From NCBI GenBank assembly GCA_001579985.1, contig LRSR01012099.1:1-33666 (forward strand): DNA of 33,666 nucleotides, read 5' to 3'. Positions within the stretch are counted from its first letter, which is position 1. The number at the start of each line of letters is the position of its first letter. Below are positions 1-11,069 of this stretch, one piece after another. The notes beneath the pieces were generated by a model, which worked only from the letters and a program-made list of their open reading frames with translations, was not told the origin of the DNA and did no database searches. Origin of the DNA: Hypsibius dujardini. Lineage: Eukaryota > Tardigrada > Eutardigrada > Parachela > Hypsibiidae. The position numbers and the translations under genes were made by a program.

Positions 1-122
1 GACAAATGTACTGAAGGAGCGCATTGTTTTTCATAGTTAAGACATGATTCAAGTCAACAATAGTTAGGAAGATAGTCATGTTGATCTTAATTGAGGTTCC
101 TTGCAATAAAATCTCGTTTTAC
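1..122 (-). other. HYDIN intron (left edge)
   Basis: Exon 681-123 ends in CAG followed by a GTAAAA donor on the minus strand, so the remaining bases to the window edge are the start of the next intron. No further exon is seen here. Confidence 0.7.
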
Positions 123-3100
123 CTGTTTCAACTCCAGTCTATTGAATTTCTCAGCGTTCTCCTTTGCACTGGTCACTCTCTCCGGCGTGATCATTGGTGA
201 GGCTATCACGTGGGTCGAGGGATGAGCCACTAACAGCGGCGGTGGAATAACTGCCGTTTGAGGCGTGTCATCCAGCCCCATAACAAAGCGAAAATGCGTC
301 TCAATGAGCTCGTCATCGATCGGTGTGATGGGCGGAGGACGTGTTCGCATGACAAAGGTCTCTGGGGGTGGGATGGGCACCCTGATTTGGGTGGCCTCCT
401 CAATTAACACATAGTTCGGAAGGTGGACCCAACGACCGGTGTTGGTCTTGAAATTGATGAGGCGATCATCGTGAATTTTCGTGCCTTTTCGCATAATCAG
501 GCAGTGCTTCACGCCGAAAGATCTTCGCTTTCGGCAGCGAACTCTTGCGCGTTCGATGGCCGCTTTGTCACGGGCTGCTCGCTCGGCGTCCGAAACTTCT
601 TTCGGTTTGCTCTTGGCATCCTTTGATTTGGCTGTGCGTTTCTTCGTTGCAGCTGGAAGTTGATCCTTCTGCGTCTCCGATCTAGGGTTGTTGAAACATA
701 GATTACACAAACTGGAGATCGCTTGGGCTTTTGAGTTTAAAACAAATTAGTTATTTAACATTATGAAAATAAGGGTGGACATGTAATAATCTAACTTGCA
801 TTCAAACTCGAACAGTCACCTAATACTCCAATAGAATATTAGATTTTCAATCCATCTCTGTACGTCAATGTTTAAATAGACACGTACTTCGTACCGGGAA
901 TGCTATATAAATAAAAGGAAAATTATTTTAAACTTTGATTTAAACCGTTTAATATGTGGGGCAATGTAAAATCAGCACAAATGCGTGTAACGAATGAATG
1001 ATATGTAGCATTTATTACGTAGGAGTAATTCATAATATATTTAATGTGCAATCTGTGTTAAAATCAAATCAAAAATTTATTTTTAAATTTCGAATGAAAT
1101 AACTTATTTTATTATCACTGTGCCGACCAACCTTAGGACCCGTCGCGGTTCCTGCTTCATAGAACCCGTCCATTTGGTCATAATGGTGGTGTACTCTTTC
1201 AGAGTGGAGTAAAAATGTTTATGCCGACGGTAGATGTCCGTGCGGTAAATCCCGGAAATGCTGCCGTCCTTTTTAATTTTTGGAAGAATCTCCCATGAGT
1301 CGCGTTTAGGTTTGTCTACTTTACCTTCTTTACCGCCGGCTTGCGCATTGGAGGGAACTTTGCCTTTGTTTTTGACTACGGACACGCGTGCGCTGACTGT
1401 GGAGCGTGCCATGGATTTGAGAGCACCGGGTAGGCTGATGGTGTCAGTGGAGTCGTGTCCGTCCGAGCGAGTGGACGGTTTTTTGTTGAGGAGCCCGTCG
1501 GGATTGTCCGCGATGGTGACTAGTTTTTGTGTTGAGGAGGCACCTTTGGCTATCCTCGTCATCTGAAACGGCCGAGTTGTGAGATTAAGACAAAGAAATA
1601 TTCCCAGGGGAGATTAACGGGCAGACAGACGGATCAGCAGACGGAGTGACGGCAAGGCGGCAGAAGTGAAGACAAAACAATGGCAGAGGAAACATGGGAA
1701 AAGGACAGTATGTGCAAGTGGAGAGATGGCGAAACGGAGAGGTGTTGCAACGAGCAGACGCAGTATAATGAAAAAGTAAAATAGAGGAACTCTAAGGTGA
1801 AAAGACGGAGGGGGCAGTCAGACGGAAGACAAAAAAATTAGAATTCGGGGAGGTGGCAAAATGTTATGACAGGCGGACGAAGAAACTGATGACAACGAGG
1901 CAAACAACAAATAGAAAAAGGATGTATTCATTTAAGAATGAATAGCGAGCCGCAGGGACGGATTGACGAAAATGGATGCTGCAATACATTGCCATTGAAA
2001 ACGAACAGTCGAATGGTAGTGGCGGATTGACCGTTGAGTCGACCAGGCCGCTGCCCCCCTCAGCGTCCAAAGTGACTTTGCCCCCTCGGCGGGGGGGGGA
2101 GGCAAATATTTCTAGACTTTTTTAAAGTCTCCCCATCGGCCCGCGGGGGGGGGAAGTTTTTGCCAGCAGGCTTGCCTTCCCCTTTGGGCCGACCTCAATC
2201 TGTCATTGGACGGGAGACGAGAAGAAGAAGCGATAACAAAGAGAAAAACGCCGGAGATGCGAGGAGACGGATAATCTGAACGACGAAAAATTGTACATAC
2301 GAACAGAAGAAGCTGGGAGATGGAGAGACGCACAGATGTGACCACAAGATAGCGTTAATCAACGTAAAACTTTTTACTGAATGCTAGCAATCGAGGGTGG
2401 TCAAAGTTGGAGCTAATTTTAGGCACAGTGTGCCACTGCTTTCTTGATTGCTTGATTTCTTGATTAAGTGTCTGCCAAAAACGAAAACCGTCATCAAAGC
2501 TCGCGATGCTGCGAAGCTCCAAGCGGTTCTTCCTTATACTTGAGATATTTTCGATTACTCAGCCCTGATAAATGGGGGGGGGGCTTTTGGCAGGCCAGGC
2601 AGGCGGAAATATCTCTTCTTGTTTAAAATGCTCCTGCATCATTTGGAGACATGTATGCTCGCATTGTCTGGCTGGAATACTTTTTTCTGTTTTTAGCTTC
2701 CAGGCGAAACTAAATTTGTTTACTACGATCGTTTGTATTAAAAGTCCCTTTGTTTACTTTCTTTTTCGTTTTTTTGGCAGATACTTAATCAAGAAATCAA
2801 GCGATGAGAAAAGCATTACACCCTGTACCTAAAATTGGCTCAAATCTTGACCACCCCCATTTGCTGGCACGCAGTAAAAAGTTAGTTTTAACTTGGTTAG
2901 CGCGATCTTGTTTCCACGTGTGTAGAAAGGAACATTCGGACGTCGAGCAGATGGTGAAACTAAATTATTGTGTGAGGCAAAAATAAACATGCAGACGGCA
3001 GGCGAAACAAAGAGCCGAATTGATGGACAGATGAATGACGAAGAAGGTAAACAGATAGTCGCACTCTGACCGGTTTACCTGTAACGAGGTTCCATGGACC

Positions 3101-6100
3101 TCCGGAACCGGGGCTACTTCCAGCTTCGGTGGCAACCTAGCCCGCTTTTTCAATAACCTCATCGCTGTAATATATTCCGAAATCGTGGCATCTACAGTCT
3201 TCCTCGCCGTCCGTCGCATGTTCCGGTACTGGGTCTCCGTGAGTTTCCTCAGCTCCGCCATGTGTCGTATTATCTTCGCATAGGAATCGTTCCGCCTTCG
3301 CGTTCGTTGCCGTTGCCGCCGTTTCCGGTAGTCGCGAAAGGTATTGCACAACACGATGGAGTAAATCCGTTTTCTATCCTCAAGGGCAGTCAGAAGGATT
3401 CTTGCTGCTGACAGAAAAGATTCTACAAAGTCGCTTCTCATCCCATCGAAGATCACGCCCCGCCGACAGTCCTGTTTATATAACCTCGCGCTGATTAAAT
3501 GACTCATCATGTCTTCCGGGACGAGGCAGGTAATCAGTTCAGCCTGCTTGTCCGTCAGAAAATTAACATAGGAAAACGGTTTCGATTGGAATGCCAGTTC
3601 AGGGTCGCGGTCACGTGGGGCGTTGGGATCGTTCGGTATGCCACCAGCGCCCTGACCTCTGCTATGAGACGAAGGTTTGACAGGCTTTGCGACCTGTTTC
3701 ATGGTGGGGACCTTGGGTTTTTCGCGGATTTTTCCGTCCTGATCCGGCGGGGTCTGAAGGCTGCGGGCTGCGCCTGGGCCGTAGGAAGGTTGCTGTGCTG
3801 GTGGGACAGGGTTCTGAATGTAGTTGAGGACGCGGTGATGAATACGATCGGTTGGTGTCTGAATGGCTTCCATGATAATTTTGTCGATGGTGAGGACAGG
3901 AAGTCGGTAGTGTTTGCCGAATGCCCTGGCTAGAGTGCTCTTGCCGCATGAAGGTGGGCCATGGATGAGGAAAACAACCCCTGATTAAACAAATTATTTG
4001 GCTAGTTTTCCATAAAATAATTGTTCTTCTTCATTATGAAAGAAGAATCAATTGATCATCTTTTCAACGACTTAGATAATTACTAATAAGGAAGAAAACG
4101 AATATCAAACGCTTCGTATTGTTAAAAATGACTTTGCATTTTGCCATAAAACAGATTTGGTACGCGTGTTGGAGTTGCGTTTCGAGAGATTGCTATGGAA
4201 AAATGTATAGCTAGTTGTTTCTGGCTTTGAACAAATTCTCATTTGATGCTGTCGACAATTGTTTTACACGGACAAAGCGTTTGCGTCCGCCGGCATGTGT
4301 GGATAATTCAAGCCAACCTATTGCCAGTAATATCAGATCACTGATTTCCATATTTCTATAGATTCTTCACGCGTCTAAATGTATGGTTTAAATTTAACAT
4401 ATCTCGCAGTTACCGTTTTTGCCTTTACAGTGCCCTGCAACAAACTGACCTTTTTTGAATTGTTCCTTTCGGGTGTCCACAGACATATTCATGCCACGAC
4501 TCGCCGTAATAGCCCTCCTCAACGGAGTCTGCATCACATCCCGCAGCGCCCTATACATTTCCCGCTTTGTTGCAAACCTCTTCTTATACTGACTTTGCAG
4601 CGTTCCCATCGGAAACCGCTCTCTCAAATGCGGCGGCAGTTCATCTTCGTCCAACAAATTCGACTTGACGTTTGACACATCCACCGGCGTGCCAGGGTCA
4701 CTACTGGGCGTGTCCGGACGGGGACCCATTTGCGGAGACAGCACACGCTCATGTTCAAACTGGGACGAGGACGGATTCACTGGAGGCGGACTAATGGCGT
4801 AGTGGTTCTTATAAAATTCTACCACAGTGTCCGGAATCGTTCCCCCGATTTTCCTCACAGGAAATCGCACTTGTTTTTCGCAATCGAATTCTTCAACGTG
4901 CGAGATGATTTCGTCTTCATAAACGTGCTGTTTATCAAGCTCCTTACAGAAGAATTCCACCGGAAACGGGCAAGGGTTATAGATTGTCAACGTCTTCTCT
5001 TGTCCTGCCACGAACGGAAGAACCGAATCGAACATAATCCGTGAGGCACTCAGTTCCAGACGAGGTTGAACGCCATGCCCCTTGGCCTGGAGGAGGATAA
5101 GACGTTGACTGTGAGCCATCGTAATCCGCCAGGCAAAGTTGTAGTCCAGCTCGTCTGTCGGATGGAAGGTCATCTCAAGGTTGACCCTCTGGCCGGGCTG
5201 TAAAGTGGAGGAGCGCGGTGACAGCTGGAGAGAACGGTGTTTTTGGCGAAAGGCTTTCAGCTCGTTGCGCTCCTTCGGTCCGAGTTGTTTGCTCTGCTTG
5301 ATGTAGTCGATGTCAAGCTCGGAGGCCGTCCACACGCAGGTTATCCGACCGGGGTTGACCAGCTGCACGGAGATTGTGCTCATGAACCCACAACGAACCG
5401 TTCCAAAATCGATGGTAGGGACCTTCAACGGTGCGGTCGACGGCGGTCCGTCCCCTGCTGCCAGGTTGAGCACTTTGCAGCCAAACACCTCTAGTGGAGG
5501 CTTATCCACCGTTCGGTCAGCTTTGGCATGGCAGCAAAGACGGACGGTAAGTCTGGGCTCTTCGATGGTCATTTTGCAATTGACGGAGAAGGTTGGACCG
5601 TTGATAATGGTAAAGAGGACGGGACACTCGGATACCCCCAGCACATAGTTTTGTGGATTGATGGTGAAGGTCACCGGCTCGACACCCTCGGGTCGGACGA
5701 GGTTGTGGCGGTTGAAGGTGACGGCGATCTTGTCACGGAGTGGGTCGTTTGTCTGTGTGAGACGGAATGTGACCGGTTGGCTGCCGGAGTTAAGTACATG
5801 GACGGAGCAGCTGATCTTCGGGCTGCCAGGTCCGTGGAGACCGAAGTCAAGGATGTACTCCGGGAGACGGGCAAAGTCTAGGATGCCCTCGAAGGGACGG
5901 TATTCGAGATTTGAATTAAATACTGGATTCCGTTGAATATTTGATGTTTTAGCCTAAAATCATAAAACATCCTTCAAAATCACGATGGGAACCATTTCTA
6001 AAAACGCTGCAGTTTTATGTCTATCAAGTCAGGGCAATAAAACATAGATTCTAAGTATAGAACCCAACACAAAAAATATCAATAAGATCAAACCAACTTT

Positions 6101-7862
6101 AGAGCATTTTTTTTACCAAACTTAAACGAACCGAATTCTCTTTTACCTTGTGTCTTGAACGTTTGGCCCAGTGTGATACCACAGCGTTGCAAACATCCTC
6201 ACTCGGCTTAATATCTCCGTTTTCATCCAATACATTCCCACATTTTTCGGAAAAGTTACTAAATCTGCTTTCTGTTTTGTTCCTTTTCGTTTGACACTTC
6301 TTAACCAGTTGCGGCACTCGCTGTGGCAAATCAAGCTCGACGCAGTGAAACACAGCTTGACCCAGAATATCCACCTTAACGGTCGCCTCACCTTTCACAC
6401 ATAGGTATATAAACTTGACAAACTTTCCCGGCTTCCCAGGGACGAAATAAACGTTAATTCGCACTACCTCTTTCGGTCGAACTTTACCGTCCAACAGATT
6501 TGTATAAATCACGTCAAAATCCGGTCGCGTCAGTTTTTCTTTCGTCAATTTCTCCACACGCTCCAGCACAAACTCAGTTGTGTACCGGCCACGATTCGTA
6601 ATAGTCAAAGTCCGCTCTAACAGCGTGTCATACAAACAAGAGCCAAGGTCCAGCGTTCGGGGCTTCACTTCGACGTTAACTCGAGCACACGGCGCCATGA
6701 GGTAGACATTCCGAGGTACCGGCACACCCTCACTGGAAGTGCAGATCATCTGTGCGTGGGCCGTAGTAAGGCACCATGGATGGTACCTCACGCAGATCGA
6801 AAGACTTCCCAATGGGGGCAGGGTACCCGACCATGGTTCAACCGTAAATAAACGAGCGATAGCATCTTGATAATTTCCGCTGTCGGATGTCTCCATGTAA
6901 TGAGGAACAGCAGCAGCGAGAAACTCACTGGAAGCGATTGGAATTGCACTGGTACCGCTGTAATTATCTTTCGCTCGGTAACGGCGATACGACTGGAACC
7001 AAGAATCAACAATGGACAGTTTTTCCGAGCCCACAACTGGTCCGACAGAGTATACAATGGGGTCAAATTTCATATTGGCTTGTGTGAAAAAGGGCTTCTC
7101 TTGTAGAAGCTCCGTGTGAGTCGGTATCTTCGGCGGATTGGAAATAGAGTGCACACTAGGATCACCAACAATAGTCCACGTGAATTCAATCGGTCGTGTC
7201 GTTTGGTTGAGCATATAGAAAAACTGTCTCGAATCTTCGTAGGGTCGACACGGTTTGAATCTCAAAGAGGTCTTGGAGATCCAAACCTGGTCATCGTCTG
7301 GAGATGGGACCACATGGTGCTTTTCCAATCTCCGTGAATGTTTACAGTCGTGTGGCTCAACTGCAGGCTCACCCAATCCAATCACTTCAAATAATTCCAC
7401 GCCCCTTCTTTCCAGAACTTCTTGCCTGCCAGAGGTCCTTCTTCTGGGGCCATTAAGATTGGTCACACTATGAGGTATTGGTATATGTCTGGGCCCTCGA
7501 AGCCGTGATTTGACGGCAGGACGGACAGATAAGGCTGTCTTCCTCTTCAAGCAGCAGCTCGGTTTTAGACGAGGGAAAACATCGCGAAGGAAACGTTTTG
7601 AAGGAAGCGAAACGTAACGAGTTTTTAAACAATCTATGTCTGCTGATATTGCATCATCGACCGCAGACTCCGTCACGCTGTTCACGTCGTCAGACGAGGC
7701 GTGGTGAGGCTCTATTTGTGGTTCTTCGAGTTTGTAGTCTTCAAGGAGGTGCGCGATCCAGGAAACATTCTCCTGCTTTTGCAACAGCAGCAATGTTTGA
7801 TCCTGCGAAAAATGAGGATGGGGGAGATAATCATCAGGATCGTCGTCTGGTGGTTCAGTCAT
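123..7862 (-). CDS. HYDIN: HYDIN, central part (5 exons, partial at left edge)
   Basis: HYDIN is a giant axonemal protein of the central-pair C2b projection, needed for ciliary bending. Exons on the minus strand: 7862-6147, 5953-4414, 3980-3079, 1562-1132, 681-123. All have GT-AG borders and phases that join into 1716 codons. Residues ~195-545 and ~590-860 hold ASH/MSP-type beta domains. Hallmarks are LPEYILDFG near 5.85 kb and the NPCPFPVEFF and AKGHGVQPRLE motifs in exon 2, as in vertebrate HYDIN. Exon 3 opens with an adenylate-kinase-like P-loop (GPPSCGKST, residues 1093-1101), followed by a DCRRGVIFDG motif and a basic helical stretch. Exons 4-5 match the weakly conserved linker (KEYTTIMTKW; PPPITPIDDELIETHF). 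The gene continues beyond position 1. The 5' end is uncertain: the ATG at 7862 has an in-frame stop 24 bp upstream with no splice acceptor between, but a good acceptor inside the exon (start 7802) would allow upstream exons. More than a thousand N-terminal residues of a normal HYDIN are absent from this window. Confidence 0.9.
682..1131 (-). other. HYDIN intron
   Basis: AT-rich intron between exons 1562-1132 and 681-123. The donor is AAG|GTTGGT, which is weaker than the others. The acceptor is CAACCCTAG. The phase-2 junction restores an arginine codon. Nothing else is recognised in it. Confidence 0.7.
1563..3078 (-). other. HYDIN intron carrying a foldback element and G-runs
   Basis: A 1516-bp intron with donor CAG|GTAAAC at 3078 and acceptor GTTTCAG ending at 1563. 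It holds a large imperfect inverted repeat (2331-2922) and runs of about 9-10 G near 2090, 2145 and 2573. The stretch 1615-1830 is purine-rich with degenerate GACGG/GACAG words. No exon is supported inside it. Confidence 0.7.
2331..2922. repeat. Foldback (MITE-like) element in HYDIN intron
   Basis: Arms of about 146 bp, at 2331-2476 and 2776-2922, are imperfect reverse complements. The best block is TTGATTTCTTGATTAAG on the left against its complement near 2783-2799. The arms also share GAGGGTGGTCAA/GGGGGTGGTCAA and ACTTTTTACTG. The spacer is about 300 bp. No transposase ORF and no clear target duplication were found. Confidence 0.7.
3981..4413 (-). other. HYDIN intron
   Basis: A 433-bp intron, phase 1, joining ...AACG|GTAACT to TTTAATCAG|GGG. 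It sits directly before the P-loop strand of the adenylate-kinase-like domain. AT-rich; nothing else seen. Confidence 0.75.
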
Positions 7863-9417
7863 TCGGTAGGCATCAATAGAATGGTATTATTGAAAGAAAG
7901 CACGGTGAACATTACGACCGATTTTATGCTGAATTAGCCAAACGTCCCATCACTACAGCATGTGTTCAGTATAAGCCAAAATGCTGGCGGTAGCCAAGTA
8001 ACAACGCATCAGAAAACATTTAATCGCAGTTAACATGAACTGGGTTTCTGTTCAGAAGTTTATAAGTGATAAAGTTATACCAACATGAGAATCATATGTA
8101 ATGGTTGCATCTCGAAGCAGCCAATGGATGAACTTGTGTTGTTTTCCTTCTTGTAACAAGCTTGTTGCGTTAGACATGTGTTAGCTGTGTTCAGAACTAA
8201 CTGAAAAGTGCGATTGAAAATCTGGCTGAATTAAACTTTGGCGGAGCTGCCCGCTGATTGGTCGGCTGATTTCAGGCAACTTTTAATTCAACTAGAAAAA
8301 TAAGCTGCTATCAAGTACGAGCAGCCTACATGGGTTTCAGTCAGCTCTCAGGTCGACTGCTGGTGTTTGCATCATTATATGTGCAAGCTATTCACATTTC
8401 AGCCATCTTTAAATTTCTATTATGGTCGTTTTTCAAGAGCCCAATTCTCCAGCCTTATTCTCAATTGATAGCAAATTCAGTTTACTTTTTGTCAGTACCC
8501 ATCAGGATGGGAGCCGTGGAAATGTATATTCACTAATCAGGAATCGTTTGGGATGACACTTTCGCCCTCCAATCTGCTGGAATTATCTGTTGATTTCCGG
8601 ACTTTGCTCTTTTATTTTTCCTCCAAAGCGAAGATTAATTACATCTACATTGACCTCCTATTATTTTTGATACTCGAAAAACTAAACTGCAACTGCTTGA
8701 TTCATTATTTCTAAACGGAACGTGGACTATAAAAGTTAGCGCCAATGAAGCAATCACTCGTTTGAGACGTGTCTACTAGTTTTCCTAACGAATCAACCCA
8801 TCCATCGCTTACCTATACCTTTCCGGGGAGAATAAAGAATCCGGCAATCAAGGGATCTGTGACATATTGTAAACTACACAGTCCGCAATGAATCAATGGA
8901 CTGTAACGAGCAGTACATGAGTCTATTTCATTTAATTCCCGCTTTCCACTCAGCAATTTTTTGTCTGAAAGCGCATGGTTGGTCAACTGATATCTGAAGA
9001 AAGTGACTTTAATTCAACCAGGATTTCAGTAAAACTTTGAATACAAATATTATATGAAAGTTAAGCGTACGATGTCCGAGAAAATCAAATATTAGTAACG
9101 TAAAATTTTGGTCACATGGTGCCCAACCAGAATTTTTTCTTATTTACTCCCTGAAGGGCTTAGAACGATCGGAAACATATCGTGCTTCTTCTTCCTGCTG
9201 TTCCTCATTCTGCGCTTTCCTTAACTCGACATATTGAAAGCACATGCAGACTTTTCTACGCGTTCAATCAATATCTGCTTTCAATTATAATTGGGCAAAT
9301 TCTTAACTTTACAGGTGTCAGTTAATACGTACGTCACATTCTTTCTCAAAAAATGAATGCAGTCTCGAACGGGTATTCGCTAAAGAATTATATCAGGCAG
9401 GGGAGATTCTGGGAGGA
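7863..9417. other. Intergenic region right of the HYDIN exon
   Basis: Apart from the X-box-like site at 7990-8002 nothing coding is supported; the short open frames have no recognisable content. If HYDIN had further 5' exons they would be expected here, but none with HYDIN-like sequence is visible on the minus strand. Confidence 0.5.
7990..8002. promoter_or_regulatory. X-box-like RFX site upstream of the HYDIN fragment
   Basis: GTAGCC-A-AGTAAC is a full match to the X-box consensus GTNRCC-N(0-3)-RGYAAC bound by RFX factors that drive ciliary genes. It lies 128 bp upstream of the ATG at 7862 on the minus strand, a usual X-box distance. That this site works as a HYDIN promoter element is inferred. 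Confidence 0.55.
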
Positions 9418-9511
9418 AGGGATGGCATCAAATGACAAAAGGCCGATTTGATTTGATTTGATTTGATTTGATTTGATTTGAATTTGACGTTTGACATTTG
9501 ATGCCATCCCT
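9418..9511. mobile_element. 94-bp miniature inverted-repeat element with pentamer core
   Basis: Perfect 17-bp terminal inverted repeats, AGGGATGGCATCAAATG at 9418-9434 and its complement at 9495-9511, enclose about seven copies of TTGAT (9445-9486). A 10-bp direct repeat, CTGGGAGGAA, lies at 9409-9418 and 9513-9522, almost adjacent to the ends. The termini resemble hAT-type ends, but the family is not certain. Confidence 0.75.
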
Positions 9512-9864
9512 ACTGGGAGGAATATTCTAGAAATTAGATGTTAATTTCAGTGCTAATGGAAGTGTGCAACTCATGATGTGTCTTCCAGTATTGGTACGAG
9601 GGAAGAGATAATATTGACAGGAACTTTAATTTAGAAACTCGACTTAATTTAGTGCCCGGCGACCATGCGGGCCGCATAATTTCAGGGCCACACCTTTGCA
9701 GGGTGGCTGGGACGAAGGCGCTGTAAGTGATCTCCTTCCCTGGACTACACGAATGTATGCTACGTTGCCAAGACAGGCGTTCTTGTCCAATTTTCCCAAC
9801 GGCAATGGATACTGCATCGTCCAGCATCCCTTCACGCTAGACCCAGACTCTCGGCTTATTTAGT
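9512..9864. other. 3' flank of the single-PAN gene
   Basis: Non-coding stretch downstream of the minus-strand PAN gene. An ATTAAA on the minus strand near 9624-9629 is a possible polyadenylation signal. No other feature is seen. Confidence 0.4.
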
Positions 9865-10149
9865 TCACATTTTGATGTCGCACACCAGATGGTTTGTATT
9901 CGATGAATCGGTGGCGTCAAAGGCGTCGGCCTTGGAGCTTTGGCTTTGTTTTATAAAGCACGTCCACCATTCCGTCCATGTGAAGTGGCTACATCCTGGA
10001 GTGCCAAGACAACGACCCCCGCATTTGTCTCCGGGAATGGTGGCCTGGTTGAAGTCTCCACCCTCGAAGTCACAACCGAGTGCCCAGTTACCGTTGCATT
10101 CGATGGAGAGGCTTGGAGCTGCTGAAAGTAGGAGAAAGGCCGCGAACAT
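9865..10149 (-). CDS. Secreted single-PAN/apple-like domain protein
   Basis: A 94-residue protein with an N-terminal signal peptide (residues 1-~15, core FAAFLLLSAAPSLS) and one PAN/apple-like module (~17-90) with the cysteine order CDF, KCGG, RC, GCSHFTW, TCFIK, VCD. Such modules usually bind carbohydrate or protein; no catalytic domain is present. At DNA level it is close to the first PAN repeat of the expansin-like gene 0.9 kb away, which points the other way, so the two look like a recent inverted duplication. Compared with its paralogues it lacks the NGG residues before the fifth cysteine (TWTEWWTC against TWTTWNGGTC) and ends right after the module. It may be a short binding protein or a decaying copy. 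An upstream stop (10168-10170) closes the frame; a splice acceptor there (TGTTAG) could join a 5' exon. Confidence 0.6.
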   Translation of the reverse strand: MFAAFLLLSAAPSLSIECNGNWALGCDFEGGDFNQATIPGDKCGGRCLGTPGCSHFTWTEWWTCFIKQSQSSKADAFDATDSSNTNHLVCDIKM

Positions 10150-10170
10150 GCCGCGTGCAAAAAGGGCCTA

Positions 10171-11069
10171 ACATTGCAGAAGTCATATGATTTACAGTTT
10201 TATTTGCCCTAAGGGCAACCCGGTGCTTTGTTTGTGTTGAAAATTCAAACCTGGTCGTTCAACGTGTTAGCAGAGAACAACTGTTTTCAGCTTCCAACAG
10301 GTTTTTCCGCAGTAGACGTTGGATTTGAAACTTAATTTATCTATTTATTCAAAATACGTCACATGACGTCGTCAGGTCTTCTCATACATTTGAAGATTCT
10401 TTTGAAAATTTTATTAGACGTATTGCGTTTGATTTACTAAATTTTGGACTTTTTGGATAAATAATCAAATTTTTTACACCCGTAAGTCAGCGTTATACTT
10501 AGTTACGTACTAGGCTAGCGTGATAGCAATTACTAAAAACCATTGCAAATTTCTCATTTTGAGATAGGATGAACTTGGTCGCCTTGTTTTTTTCCTTTTG
10601 CTTTCTGACTAAACACGGTAGGCTGAAACGCTGCTTTTTGGAGATTGGACAATATCCGAAATTATCCTCTTCCGTCTGGTAGCAGTTGTAAAAATTCTTA
10701 CCACCGACGCACACGCTCATATACTATCTCACTTAAGGTCGTTCACCGTAAAGGAATTACGTCCAAACCCCTGCTCGAATACAGGTTTATTTCATTTGAA
10801 GCATCGTTTAAACGGCATTCAAGTTGCTGCGTTCGGAGAATCAGATCACTTGCTTACGTTACCTCGAAGTCAAGGCCGGCGCTGACGTCACCCCCTCATG
10901 TGCGAGATGCAGTAAACTTCCTGAGAGATATATATATATGGATGAATGTCTGGCTGTAGTAAGATTAACAAACGCATTGCAAAATATAACCCTTTTTGAT
11001 ATATTCTTCCTGCATTTTTTCTGGCGAACAGCAATTGAGAACATTTTTCATCGAAACATACATCCCAAA
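10171..11069. other. Divergent intergenic region between two PAN genes
   Basis: About 0.9 kb separates the 5' ends of two head-to-head PAN genes. It holds a TATATATATA stretch near 10927-10940, about 130 bp before the expansin-like ATG, and a CACATGACGTCG word near 10371 (CRE-like). The short open frames show no family content. Confidence 0.4.

Noticed and set aside
1864-2345. Minus-strand hydrophobic open frames in the HYDIN intron
   Set aside because: They overlap G-runs and the foldback arm; no splice sites join them to HYDIN in phase.
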